DNA from: CALCMJ01 sp964475415
GTDB taxonomy: Bacteria; Bacteroidota; Bacteroidia; Chitinophagales; Saprospiraceae
Direction: 5' to 3'
NCBI GenBank assembly: GCA_964475415.1
Contig: CAYYWZ010000019.1
Location: forward strand, 1 to 56,247
Length of the DNA: 56,247 bases
This document shows positions 37,487 through 46,277 of the stretch, one piece after another. The translations under genes were made by a program, and so were the position numbers. How positions within the stretch are numbered: position 1 is the stretch's first letter; every line of letters begins with the position of its first letter. The notes under the pieces were generated by a model that was not told the DNA's origin, did not search any database, and saw only the letters and a program-made list of their open reading frames with translations.

Positions 37487-37924
37487 ATGAAAACGAAAAT
37501 ATTATATAGCTTGGTTTTACTCTTTTTGTGCAATTTGCATATAATCACAGCTCAATCTTCATGTGTTGGCACCTGGGAAAATATCGATGATGAAGATGGA
37601 AAACCCAAGTCCCATATAGAAATCTATGAAGAAGATGGAAAACTATATGGTAAAGTGATCAAACTCTTAGAAAATGCTACGATACGGAATTGTATTAAGT
37701 GCGAAGGCGACCGAAAAGACCAGGCTCTAGAAGGTATGGTGATATTATGGGACCTTAAGATAAAGAAGAACAAAGGGGATAAAGGCAAGATCATAGACCC
37801 AAAAACAGGTAAGATATATGATTGCAAAATAGAGTTAGATGACGAAAACACCTTGAAAGTCAGAGGATATATCAAAACCCCTTTCCTAGGCAGGACTCAA
37901 AAATGGTACAGAGTAACTAGCTAA
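37487..37924 (+). CDS. Exported DUF2147-family protein
   Basis: This 145-residue protein has a signal peptide (about 1-22, ending ITAQ). It also has the conserved DUF2147 pattern: VGTWENIDDEDGKPKSHIEIYEEDGKLYGKV and later LKVRGYIKTPFLGRTQKWYRV, cited only as short blocks (WENIDDEDGK, LYGKVIKL, GYIKTPFLGRTQKW). It has a lipocalin-like beta-barrel appearance and probably sits in the periplasm or outer membrane. Function in the family is unknown. It is followed by a small gene and a terminator. Confidence 0.82.
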   Translation: MKTKILYSLVLLFLCNLHIITAQSSCVGTWENIDDEDGKPKSHIEIYEEDGKLYGKVIKLLENATIRNCIKCEGDRKDQALEGMVILWDLKIKKNKGDKGKIIDPKTGKIYDCKIELDDENTLKVRGYIKTPFLGRTQKWYRVTS

Positions 37925-37995
37925 AAAGACAATAAAACGATTCTATATACTGTTTTAGAGGTGATAAAAAATTATTAACTCATGCAAAAAAGTAT

Positions 37996-38226
37996 ATGGA
38001 GCAAAATTACACAGAAAACACTCTTATTAGATTTATTTACAATGAAACCTGCTTCTTAGAAAATTTAGAAGTAGAGCATGCTATTGTAGAGGAGCCAATT
38101 ATTGCTAAAACCTATAACCGGTTATATAAAGCATACAAGATGTTACCCAAAGTAACATTCAGGCCTGCTCAGAATTCGATTGAAAATATATTACTATATA
38201 GTCAATCACCAGCTTTGAGCAACTAG
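37996..38226 (+). CDS. Small conserved protein of unknown function (76 residues)
   Basis: The product starts MEQNYTENTLIRFIYNET and contains the block YNRLYKAYKMLPKVTFRPA followed by SIENILLYS. Short acidic-helical proteins of this design are common in Bacteroidota and are usually encoded near housekeeping genes, without known function. It looks cytoplasmic and alpha-helical, somewhat like the N-terminal half of anti-sigma-type peptides, but there is no evidence of that role. A good terminator 22 bases past the stop supports a real transcript end here. Confidence 0.7.
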   Translation: MEQNYTENTLIRFIYNETCFLENLEVEHAIVEEPIIAKTYNRLYKAYKMLPKVTFRPAQNSIENILLYSQSPALSN

Positions 38227-38247
38227 AAAGAGTAAAACCTAAAGATA

Positions 38248-38279
38248 AACCTCTTGATCTCGCTTCAAGGGGTTTTTTT
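38248..38279 (+). terminator. Rho-independent terminator before recA
   Basis: AACCTCTTGA (38248-38257) pairs with TCAAGGGGTT (38265-38274) over 10 bp including one G-T pair, followed by a T-run to 38279. It closes the transcript of the small 76-residue gene and separates it from recA. Confidence 0.88.
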
Positions 38280-38337
38280 ATTTATGAAAAATGAAATTTC
38301 TCTATTTTTTATAAAACTAATATATGTTATAAGCACA

Positions 38338-38364
38338 TTGACTAAGGATTATATATTAAATTTG
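38338..38364 (+). promoter_or_regulatory. Probable recA promoter
   Basis: TTG (38338-38340) is followed after 16 bases by TAAATTTG (38357-38364), a perfect TAnnTTTG. The spacing is slightly below the usual 17-23. Transcription would start near 38371, about 28 bases before the recA ATG. I saw no convincing LexA-like operator in this gap. Confidence 0.55.
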
Positions 38365-38398
38365 TATGTATATTATTTTCCATTTTATAAAATAACAC

Positions 38399-39439
38399 AT
38401 GTCTAAAGAAAAAGAAGCTAAACTAAAAGCTCTAGGTCTTGCAGTAGATAAGTTAGAGAAAACTTATGGTAAAGGCACGATAATGAAGCTAGGAGATAAA
38501 AAAGTAGTAAATGTAGATGCCATATCTACAGGAAGTCTAGGCTTAGATATAGCTCTAGGAATAAATGGTTTTCCACGGGGTAGAGTAATAGAGATATATG
38601 GACCAGAATCTTCTGGTAAAACGACCTTGGCTATTCATGCTATCGCCGAAGCTCAGAAAAAAGGTGGTATCGCAGCATTTATAGATGCAGAACATGCTTT
38701 TGATAAGATGTATGCAGAAGCCTTAGGGGTAGATACAGAAAATCTACTAATATCCCAGCCAGATAATGGGGAACAAGCGCTGGAAATAACAGAACACCTT
38801 ATACGTTCTGGAGCTATCGATATTATTGTAATCGACTCTGTAGCTGCACTCGTTCCTAGAAGTGAGATAGAGGGAGAGATGGGAGATTCTAAAATGGGAC
38901 TACAGGCAAGACTTATGTCACAGGCACTTAGAAAGCTGACAGGAACTATTGGAAGAACAGGTTGTTGCTGTATCTTTATCAATCAACTGAGAGAGAAGAT
39001 CGGTGTGATGTTTGGAAATCCAGAAACTACAACTGGTGGTAACGCGCTTAAGTTTTATTCTTCTATAAGGTTAGACATAAGAAGATCTGGTTCTGCCATA
39101 AAAGATAAGGAAGGAAATGTAATAGGAAATCCTACTAAGGTAAAGGTTGTCAAAAACAAGTTAGCTCCACCATTTAGAATTGCTATGTTTGACATTATGT
39201 TTGGTCAGGGTGTATCTAAGACAGGAGAAATAATAGATCTAGGTGTAGATGCAGATATCATAGGTAAGAGTGGATCGTGGTACAGTTATAACGATACCAA
39301 GATTGCACAAGGAAGAGAAGGAGCTAAACAGTTTCTTATGGATAATCCAGAAGTTGCTGAGGAGATAGAGCTGAAGGTTAAGGCAACATTTCATCCTACC
39401 TTAGAAGAAGAAAAAGAAGCTGTAAAAGCTGATTCTTAA
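38399..39439 (+). CDS. recA: RecA recombinase
   Basis: This 346-residue ATPase forms the filament for homologous recombination and SOS signalling. It has the Walker A motif GPESSGKT (68-75), the Walker B region IIVIDSVAALVPRSEIE, the L1/L2 DNA-binding loops (QARLMSQALRKLTG; GNALKFYSSIRLDIRR), and the C-terminal domain with LGVDADIIGKSGSWYSY. The length is normal. The gene is monocistronic, with its own promoter and terminator. Confidence 0.98.
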   Translation: MSKEKEAKLKALGLAVDKLEKTYGKGTIMKLGDKKVVNVDAISTGSLGLDIALGINGFPRGRVIEIYGPESSGKTTLAIHAIAEAQKKGGIAAFIDAEHAFDKMYAEALGVDTENLLISQPDNGEQALEITEHLIRSGAIDIIVIDSVAALVPRSEIEGEMGDSKMGLQARLMSQALRKLTGTIGRTGCCCIFINQLREKIGVMFGNPETTTGGNALKFYSSIRLDIRRSGSAIKDKEGNVIGNPTKVKVVKNKLAPPFRIAMFDIMFGQGVSKTGEIIDLGVDADIIGKSGSWYSYNDTKIAQGREGAKQFLMDNPEVAEEIELKVKATFHPTLEEEKEAVKADS

Positions 39440-39461
39440 AACTAACTTTTATAAAAAACAC

Positions 39462-39492
39462 AAGGGAACTGTACTTACGGTTCCCTTTTTTT
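39462..39492 (+). terminator. recA terminator
   Basis: AAGGGAAC (39462-39469) and GTTCCCTT (39480-39487) are perfect inverted copies with a 10-base loop, followed by a seven-T run. It lies 23 bases past the recA stop. Confidence 0.92.
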
Positions 39493-39668
39493 GTTTGCAC
39501 ACTTCGTCTCCAGTAACCTCAAATATTCTTAATTTAGAATAGCTATTAAACTCGATGAAAAACAAAACGATAGACAGGTAAAGAAGATTATAAAAAAGGC
39601 TTTTTATACAACTTTGATTATTAGATTTTAGAAATACCGTTCTGTACAACTTAGTCTTAAAAAGATAA

Positions 39669-39688
39669 AGTCTCCCTGGCGGGAGACT
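39669..39688. other. GC-rich hairpin in the recA / surface-protein intergenic region
   Basis: AGTCTCCC (39669-39676), tetraloop TGGC, and GGGAGACT (39681-39688) form a perfect 8-bp stem, unusually GC-rich for this gap. Read on the minus strand it is followed by TTATCTTTTT, an imperfect T-tract, so it could end a minus-strand transcript beyond the main terminator at 39772-39820. The rest of this ~400-base gap shows no gene. Confidence 0.4.
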
Positions 39689-39771
39689 CAATCATTATAG
39701 AACAACTTCCAAATATTAAGACTACTAAATTATATAAACCTAGTTATATATACAAGTATTACTCCCTAATT

Positions 39772-39820
39772 AAATAGAAAAAAAGGGTACACGTCAAACG
39801 CATACCCTTTTTTTCTATTT
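39772..39820 (-). terminator. Terminator of the second HYR/dockerin gene
   Basis: An 18-bp perfect inverted repeat runs from 39772-39789 to 39803-39820, core GGGTA/TACCC with long A and T tracts on both sides. It begins 16 bases past the stop of the surface-protein gene and should end transcription on the minus strand (it is symmetrical and may work on both). Confidence 0.92.
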
Positions 39821-39835
39821 GTTTTTTCATGATTA

Positions 39836-42800
39836 CTATCTAATTAGCATCATTTTCTTTACATCAGAAAACTTATTACATGTCATTCTATAAAAGTATA
39901 TACCACTATAGTTTATGCCTAAGTTTACAGCATTAACGTTGTAATTGTGTTTTCCTTCTTTAAGAAATGATCTTATTTTGTGTATGCTTGCACCGTTCAT
40001 GTCTAATATCTCTATGGTAACCCAATCATCTGTAGGTATAGAAAAACTAATATCTGTAGATCGATTAAATGGATTAGGAACATTCTGATATAGTGTATAT
40101 GACAATACATTATCATCAGTGGACATCCTTATAGCACTTTTTCCATAGGATACATCGTAAACTTCTGCCTCCATTCTTTCTGTAGAGAAAGCTATCTCAT
40201 CTATATCCATCTCAGAGTTTATATAAAACAATATATCCTCCTCTGTTGCTATAACACTGTTAGGTGTGGACCAACTAAGTTGTATTGTATTACCATTGTT
40301 ATATATGTTATGATCAGATATCTCTAGCTGCGCACCTTCTATACTATTTATCTCAGTAGCATTTAGCAAACTAAATTGCATACCTATTATATTACTAAAA
40401 CCTCTTGCTCTTACAGCTATCCTACTATCTCCAAGTTCTCTAGATAGTATAAACTCTACTGGAGCTCTGCTTTCTACATGGTGGTTATCGAGTAAGTTAT
40501 AACCATTAGAACCGTTTACATCACCAGTTTTTATCGCAATAAAATCACTATACATCTCATCATGTGATAGATCTTGGTAGTCTATATCTGAAGGATAAGG
40601 AAACGGATCATAAGCATCTATAAAGTTATAATTCGCTGGAATAAAATTCCAATTCTTATTACCTGGAAACTCATCATATATTCCTAAAATGACTTTCCTA
40701 AGTTCTACTAAATCTATAGCTGTAAGGTCTCCAGAATTATTGATATCTGAGGCGATAAGCTTATAAGGAGAATCTAAAGGTACAAGTCCTAGAATATGTC
40801 TCTGGATCATAGCAAGGTCTAAAGTAGATACCCCGTCTAAAATATCTCCTTCCATAGCAGGGTTCAAGTTATAGCTGTTATACATGTCAAGATCCATAAA
40901 GGCATATACACCCTCCTGTTCTGTAATATACATATCCTCCATCTCTCCGTTAGTAATATACATCTGTGTACCCATGACAGGTTGTTCCTCTTCTGTTCTT
41001 ACATTACCTGCAATATTTACACTAGTAGACAATGCAGGACACTCTCCCGAATTATCTTGTATGTCAATAAAGGTTGTACAATGATTCTGATTACCCGCCT
41101 CATCTGTAACCCATAATTCTATCGGCTGAGAACCCAAAGTATTACAATCAAAAACAGCATTCGTATCTGTTGTATCACTAGAGAAAGAATAAACTAAATC
41201 TTCCGTTGCTGTACAATTATCTACACTACTTGCATTAACATCTACTGCCCAGATTTCTACCATACCCATTCCAGGTACTAATGCAGCAGAAAGACCGTTG
41301 ATACAAACTGGTGTTGGTGCAGAACATTCTTGAATTTCTACAATTATGGTTGTATTGGATATATTTCCACAGCCATCTTCTACACCCCAGATAAGTATAT
41401 GCTCCCCTAGTGGCAAGTCTGTCAAGGATAGATTTGTTCCTGCACCCTCTATCACGTTCGTTCCCATTCCTAATACATCAAAAGAATACCAAAACTCAAA
41501 GTCAACAGCGTCGCTACAATCATCTGTAGCACTTGCTGACAAGGTCACATCACCTAAACAGGTGTTATCATTAGCACAGATAACCGTGTCTACTGGACTA
41601 GCTAATGTGGGTGGAACAGTGTTTAATACTCGTATAACCTGAGTGTGTGTATATAAGCCTACAGAGTTAGGATCATTAGGTACATAGCTACACCAGTCTA
41701 TTACCGACCAGTTTCTCTGAATCACAGGGCAACCTGTAATGTTCGCATCGAAAATTAAGTCCTCATAAGAAGCCATAACTTGGTTACAATTGTCCACGAA
41801 AAACATAGGAGATCCTGTCGTAATTGTATCTAAGTCTACTTCTGAACAGTTGTTATATGTAATATCACCTGGCCAAGTTATATCTCCCTCAACAAATGGA
41901 TCTAAATCTTGTATAAAAATAGATTGCGATCCTTCAGAGTTATTGCCATCTTCGTCTGTAAAAACAAATGATCTTATAATCTCTCCTTGTCCACAGACAA
42001 GGTCAGCAGTACTTATCTCGTCTATTGTTAAACCATCAGGGCAGTTCTCTTGTATAAGTCCATCTTGTCCTGCAATAAAATCAGGCGCTGTATAAAAAGG
42101 ATCTTCTATAATAATATCCTGAGGATCTGAAGTTACATATGATCCAAAAACGGAAAGATCGTTCATGTCAAATAAAAAGTCACAGCTTACCGTAATGTCA
42201 GGTAGCTCAGACTGTACTATCGGTGCTAGCTTGTCAAACACCTGTACCTCTACCATGCACTCTGCTACATTACCTGAGGTATCGTAAACACTTGCAATTA
42301 CCGTTAACGGACTTCCTATATCAGAACAACATACTTGTATACTTTCTCCCTCTTGTAAATCATCCGGGTTTCCACAAGCGTCATCCATTCTTCTTATAAA
42401 CATATCTCCTATATGGCAGTTGTCCGTTGCGCCTAATACTATCATAGATGGAAATACCATGCCGTCTCCTAGATTATTAAGATACACTGCTAGGTCTGGG
42501 TTACAAGTAATCTCTGGAGATTCTGTATCTGTAACTGTTATAGTTTGTACACAGATTTCTTCGTTACCACAATTATCTATTGCCGTCCATGTCACCTCTG
42601 TTGTACCTACCGGGAAATCATCTGTTATATCATTAGATATAGAATAATCATTCGTTATTGTTACAGAAGAACAGACATCTGTTACGGCTGGAATAGGTAA
42701 AGTCAAATTCGCTGCACAAAGCAGTTCATCGTTTTCTGCCGTTACATCAGCACAAACTATAGTTGGTGCCTCTCCATCTGGCAATACCATAAACGTGACA

Positions 42801-44239
42801 GATTCCATCATACCCACATTACCACACATATCTTCTGCTAGGTAATTGTACGTCACTTCATATCCTGCACATATATCTTCTGTAAAAACGGTATCTATGG
42901 TAAACACAACATCTGTACAATTATCCATAGCGGTCAATGTCTCTACTGGAGGAAGTGGATCCCCACAATTTATAGGATCTATCGCCACTGGTGTTGATAA
43001 CATAACTGGTGGCGTATCATCTATAAAAGTATAAGTACAGATAAATCCTCCAGCAATATTTCCACAGTCATCTTCTGCTTCAAAGGTTATTGTCAAGATA
43101 CGTTCGCACAATAATCCATTAGCAGTAATAGCCGTCACTCTAATAATTAAATCTTCCTCTGCTGTACAATTGTCTGAAACAAAACCTGCTAAACTTTCTA
43201 TTTCCACTCCACCTGCTATCCAAGTATCGGTAGTAATAATCTCGTCCCCTACTGATAGACCTAACTCCGCATCTAAGGGACAGTCTGCATCATCTAGTTC
43301 TGTAGTAAGTGTTAATTCTAACTGGCCATCAAAATCCCAAACGGGAGCTTCATCTTCACTCACAATTATAAGTTGTTCACAGGTAGCAATATTTCCACTA
43401 TCATCTTCAGCTTGGTATATCCTGGTTACTGTTTCTGGACATGAGACCCCATCTGTTGTTTCTGATACTAGGGCAAAGTCTACTGGGATAGTAGAACAAT
43501 TGTCCATAAAACTTCCACCTGCTGCTTCAAAAGCTGCAAAGTCTAAAGCATCTGGAATTGTTGTTGCATCACAAGCATCCACTAAAATTGTAGGCGGACA
43601 CGTAAGTACTGGAGGAAGATTATCTTCTGTGGTGACTATGGCTACACAATCCGCTGTATTTCCTGCGGCATCTTCATAGGTAAGGGTAACCTCAAGGTCA
43701 ATGCCTATATTATTGCATGCTGAAAAATCAGTAGATGCAGTGACCATAAGTCCTGGGCAATTATCTGAACTACCTGCACTGAGTGCATCTAGATCTAAAT
43801 CGACCATTCCGTTGGGACCAAGTTCTACAGTGACATCGTTACAGCTAGGCACAGGATCCTCTGCGTCTACAACTACAATGTCTACAGAACAGGACTCCGT
43901 CATCCCGTTAGTAAATGTAACAGTAAAGGTAACAGTTGTCATACCAACAGGGTATACATCTGATGCATCAGCCGTATTGTTATAATCATTAGTAATCACA
44001 TCAATGACACAATCGGTATCACCTGAGGTAGGCCCTAGAATTACAATCATGGCGTCGCAAGAACCTACATCGTTATCATAGGAATCCTCAACGGTTGGAC
44101 AAATTAAGGCATTAACAAATAGATTTTTATCAAAATCTTTTGTCGAGTTCGGGTTTGAGTTGTTAAATGAGGAGTTGGCAATGACCATAGGTATCACCAG
44201 GATGTTAACAACTATTACGTTTAATAGCTTAGTAAACAT
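39836..44239 (-). CDS. Giant secreted HYR-like/dockerin-like protein with T9SS sorting tail (second paralog)
   Basis: This 1,467-residue protein has an N-terminal signal segment (about 5-22). A long series of HYR/Ig-like modules follows, with repeated patterns (PxxTVTFTV, CTQTITVTDTESPEITC-like boundaries, DNCG pairs), then a dockerin-like region with GVSTLDLAMIQRHILG and the EF-hand-like ASDINNSGDLTAIDLVELRK. The end is a sorting domain (NVPNPFNRSTDISFSIP, ending MMLIR). The APTPVCINGLS to FIDIQDNSG segment before the dockerin part closely matches the first paralog. It is predicted to be surface-exposed or released. Several modules look like internal duplications. Confidence 0.88.
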   Translation of the reverse strand: MFTKLLNVIVVNILVIPMVIANSSFNNSNPNSTKDFDKNLFVNALICPTVEDSYDNDVGSCDAMIVILGPTSGDTDCVIDVITNDYNNTADASDVYPVGMTTVTFTVTFTNGMTESCSVDIVVVDAEDPVPSCNDVTVELGPNGMVDLDLDALSAGSSDNCPGLMVTASTDFSACNNIGIDLEVTLTYEDAAGNTADCVAIVTTEDNLPPVLTCPPTILVDACDATTIPDALDFAAFEAAGGSFMDNCSTIPVDFALVSETTDGVSCPETVTRIYQAEDDSGNIATCEQLIIVSEDEAPVWDFDGQLELTLTTELDDADCPLDAELGLSVGDEIITTDTWIAGGVEIESLAGFVSDNCTAEEDLIIRVTAITANGLLCERILTITFEAEDDCGNIAGGFICTYTFIDDTPPVMLSTPVAIDPINCGDPLPPVETLTAMDNCTDVVFTIDTVFTEDICAGYEVTYNYLAEDMCGNVGMMESVTFMVLPDGEAPTIVCADVTAENDELLCAANLTLPIPAVTDVCSSVTITNDYSISNDITDDFPVGTTEVTWTAIDNCGNEEICVQTITVTDTESPEITCNPDLAVYLNNLGDGMVFPSMIVLGATDNCHIGDMFIRRMDDACGNPDDLQEGESIQVCCSDIGSPLTVIASVYDTSGNVAECMVEVQVFDKLAPIVQSELPDITVSCDFLFDMNDLSVFGSYVTSDPQDIIIEDPFYTAPDFIAGQDGLIQENCPDGLTIDEISTADLVCGQGEIIRSFVFTDEDGNNSEGSQSIFIQDLDPFVEGDITWPGDITYNNCSEVDLDTITTGSPMFFVDNCNQVMASYEDLIFDANITGCPVIQRNWSVIDWCSYVPNDPNSVGLYTHTQVIRVLNTVPPTLASPVDTVICANDNTCLGDVTLSASATDDCSDAVDFEFWYSFDVLGMGTNVIEGAGTNLSLTDLPLGEHILIWGVEDGCGNISNTTIIVEIQECSAPTPVCINGLSAALVPGMGMVEIWAVDVNASSVDNCTATEDLVYSFSSDTTDTNAVFDCNTLGSQPIELWVTDEAGNQNHCTTFIDIQDNSGECPALSTSVNIAGNVRTEEEQPVMGTQMYITNGEMEDMYITEQEGVYAFMDLDMYNSYNLNPAMEGDILDGVSTLDLAMIQRHILGLVPLDSPYKLIASDINNSGDLTAIDLVELRKVILGIYDEFPGNKNWNFIPANYNFIDAYDPFPYPSDIDYQDLSHDEMYSDFIAIKTGDVNGSNGYNLLDNHHVESRAPVEFILSRELGDSRIAVRARGFSNIIGMQFSLLNATEINSIEGAQLEISDHNIYNNGNTIQLSWSTPNSVIATEEDILFYINSEMDIDEIAFSTERMEAEVYDVSYGKSAIRMSTDDNVLSYTLYQNVPNPFNRSTDISFSIPTDDWVTIEILDMNGASIHKIRSFLKEGKHNYNVNAVNLGINYSGIYFYRMTCNKFSDVKKMMLIR

Positions 44240-44297
44240 TAGTAATCTTTAAATCGGTTATGGAAAAACGTTTCTGGGATGAGACTTTTTCCTGAAT

Positions 44298-44328
44298 CAA
44301 ATATAAGACAACCTATTACATATTACAA
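44298..44328 (-). promoter_or_regulatory. Promoter of the second HYR/dockerin gene
   Basis: On the minus strand TTG (44326-44328) precedes TATATTTG (44298-44305) by exactly 20 bases. The -33 flank TTTTTGTAATATGTAA is identical to that of the first paralog. Predicted transcription start is near 44290, about 50 bases before the ATG. Confidence 0.75.
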
Positions 44329-44343
44329 AAAATTGTAATATGT
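44318..44343. repeat. 11-bp inverted repeat overlapping the -33 element
   Basis: ACATATTACAA (44318-44328) and TTGTAATATGT (44333-44343) are perfect inverted copies around AAAA. The left arm covers the -33 element of the gene at 39836-44239. The half-site is conserved at 36399-36409 upstream of the paralog, while the other arm is degenerate there. The arrangement suggests a regulator-binding site. Confidence 0.5.
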
Positions 44344-44522
44344 TTTTTTAAATTAATGTTTTCCTATGTGTAAATGCATATGTATATGTGTAGTAACATA
44401 TGTAATTTATTATGCTTTAACTCATTTTTTTTATTAGCGGTTTGTAAAAATGCGCTTATTATCTTTTCAAAAAGAAGTCGGGGTCTATATTTTTTCTTTA
44501 GTGGAGAAAATAATTTGTGCTT

Positions 44523-44664
44523 GCGTGAGTTGCCTGGAAGGGACGACCGAAGGGAGTCGTCTGCGAACAGCTTTTTTGCGGATAGCAAGAGACCGCGCCG
44601 AATGGCAAGTCTGTAAGGGAACGACCTGCGCGTTGGATTCAAGCAAAGGTAAAAGGTCACGCCC
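44523..44664 (-). repeat. GC-rich structured intergenic element with inverted ends
   Basis: About 140 bases in the AT-rich gap 44240-44793 are clearly richer in G and C. The ends carry GCGTGA (44523-44528) and TCACGC (44657-44662), inverted copies, and inside is the hairpin GACGAC...GTCGTC (44543-44562). Read on the minus strand it begins GGGCGTGACC and contains CTTGCTATCCGC. That resembles, from memory, dispersed intergenic repeats with GGGCGT... starts seen in many Bacteroidota genomes. Overlapping open frames here are short, unlike known proteins, and are not called. No second copy is seen in this window. Confidence 0.6.
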
Positions 44665-44793
44665 AAAATAAAATAAATACATATAACCCGTCAGAAATAT
44701 TATGACATTAGTATCGGTTTTCGCTCTTGTAGAAAAGTGAGGGATAAGACTTACGTTAATTAAGAATCTACTATCTTCATTTTTTATATTGAT

Positions 44794-46245
44794 ATGAAGC
44801 AAACATTTTTATCGAATATTTTTATTATCCTCGGGGTCAATCTTCTCATCAAGCCGTTATATATAATCGGCATAGATGCTGGTGTGCAGAACAGTGTGGG
44901 GACAGAAACTTATGGTGTGTTTTTTGCGCTTTATGGTTTTTGTTTTTTGTTCCAGATTTTGTTAGATCCGGGGATACAGAATTATAATATAAAAACGGTA
45001 TCCGGTGATCGCTCCATATTTCCTAAGGCTTTTCCTTCTCTGATTCTCACGAAGAGCTTACTTGCCCTAGGGTTTTTTGTTATTATATTATTGGCTAGTA
45101 TCCTGATGGGTTATCCTACCTTATATTACAAGTATATCTACCTTATTATATTACTACAAGTTTCTGTTTCCTTTTTTCTTTTTCTCCGTGGCAATATAAG
45201 TAGTCTGGGATATTATAGGATAGATAGTTTTCTATCTGCTTCTGATAAGTTTATTTTGATTTTTGTTGTTGGGTATCTTCTATACTTTTCTCCAGTGCAA
45301 CACGACTTTGTTATTGAGTGGTTCCTATATGCTCAGATCGGCACTTATTTTTTCTTGATTTGTTTGGCTCTTTATATTTTGAGAAATCATTTATCGGGTT
45401 TGTCGTTTACCATAGACTGGTCCTACATTCGCCAATCGCTAAAGGCCTCTCTACCCTTCGGTTTTGTTTTTCTTCTTATGAGTGTCTACACAAGGATAGA
45501 CGGCGTCATGCTAGAAAGAATGTGTCACGATAATGGAAAAGAGGCGGGTATCTATGCGGCTTCTTACAGATTACTCGACGCTGCTAATATGATAGGTTTC
45601 TTATTTAGCACCTTGTTACTTCCTATGTTTTCTAACCTACAAGATCGACTAGAAGAGATCTATAAACTCTCCATTACAGCTGTAAAAATAATGATGCCGC
45701 TTGCTTCGATTATTGCTCTAGCAAGTATTTTCTATGCAGAAGAAATTGTATCTCTTATATATGTCAATGGGGATAGTTACTATGCTTCCATATTACAGAT
45801 CTTAATGAGCTGCTTTTTCTTCACTTCTATAGCCTATATATACGGCTGTATGATTTTAGCGAAAGGAAGACTGCGAGGTCTGAATATCGTCTTTCTTATA
45901 TGTATTGTTATCAATATTTTTCTAAACTACTACCTTATCCCCAGCTATAAAGCTTATGGTGCTGCTTTCGCGACCTTGTTTACACAGCTGTTTGTTGTAA
46001 TATGTCAAATATACATCGCTCATAAATTCTATAAAATAAGAGTAGACTTACCTACCGTTTCTAGGGTTATTGTCTTTATCGGTCTCAGTATTATTGTTTT
46101 TTACTATGGTAAAAGCCTATTTTCGCAGCATTGGGCCGTCAAGCTGATAATTTCGTCAATCTTTAGTGTTATTTTATCATTTTTGGTAGGCTTATTGCGT
46201 TTAAATACAGCGAATCAGTTGCTATCGAATAGGACCAATAACTGA
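44794..46245 (+). CDS. Polysaccharide flippase (Wzx / MATE-like MOP superfamily)
   Basis: This 483-residue protein has about 12-14 hydrophobic segments spread over its full length. The Wzx/RfbX-like features include a TYGVFFALYGF block near residue 45, the central VYTRIDGVMLERM segment, and the AYGAAFATLFTQ block near residue 390. It would flip lipid-linked glycan units across the inner membrane. It is the first of three genes (flippase, chain-length regulator, polymerase/ligase) that together make a minimal surface-glycan assembly cluster. No glycosyltransferase lies in this stretch, so the sugar-building genes are elsewhere. Confidence 0.85.
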   Translation: MKQTFLSNIFIILGVNLLIKPLYIIGIDAGVQNSVGTETYGVFFALYGFCFLFQILLDPGIQNYNIKTVSGDRSIFPKAFPSLILTKSLLALGFFVIILLASILMGYPTLYYKYIYLIILLQVSVSFFLFLRGNISSLGYYRIDSFLSASDKFILIFVVGYLLYFSPVQHDFVIEWFLYAQIGTYFFLICLALYILRNHLSGLSFTIDWSYIRQSLKASLPFGFVFLLMSVYTRIDGVMLERMCHDNGKEAGIYAASYRLLDAANMIGFLFSTLLLPMFSNLQDRLEEIYKLSITAVKIMMPLASIIALASIFYAEEIVSLIYVNGDSYYASILQILMSCFFFTSIAYIYGCMILAKGRLRGLNIVFLICIVINIFLNYYLIPSYKAYGAAFATLFTQLFVVICQIYIAHKFYKIRVDLPTVSRVIVFIGLSIIVFYYGKSLFSQHWAVKLIISSIFSVILSFLVGLLRLNTANQLLSNRTNN

Positions 46246-46277
46246 GTTGCTGGAAAAATGAAAAACTACTAATTTAT

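Noticed and set aside
42420..43679. Long plus-strand frames opposite the second giant surface-protein gene
   Set aside because: These are antisense shadows of a coding sequence rich in Thr/Asp/Val codons and have Ser/Val-rich composition without motifs.
39836..44239. Repetitive stretches in the giant genes considered as a CRISPR array or tandem DNA repeats
   Set aside because: The regularity is at protein level (Ig/HYR-like modules of varied sequence). No short identical direct repeats with uniform spacers are present.
44364..44802. Open frames across the GC-rich element (minus 44364-44666, 44485-44802; plus 44450-44671)
   Set aside because: They share the same GC-rich bases in three frames and have low-complexity composition without any domain, signal peptide or start context. 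The element is better read as a repeat or structured RNA.
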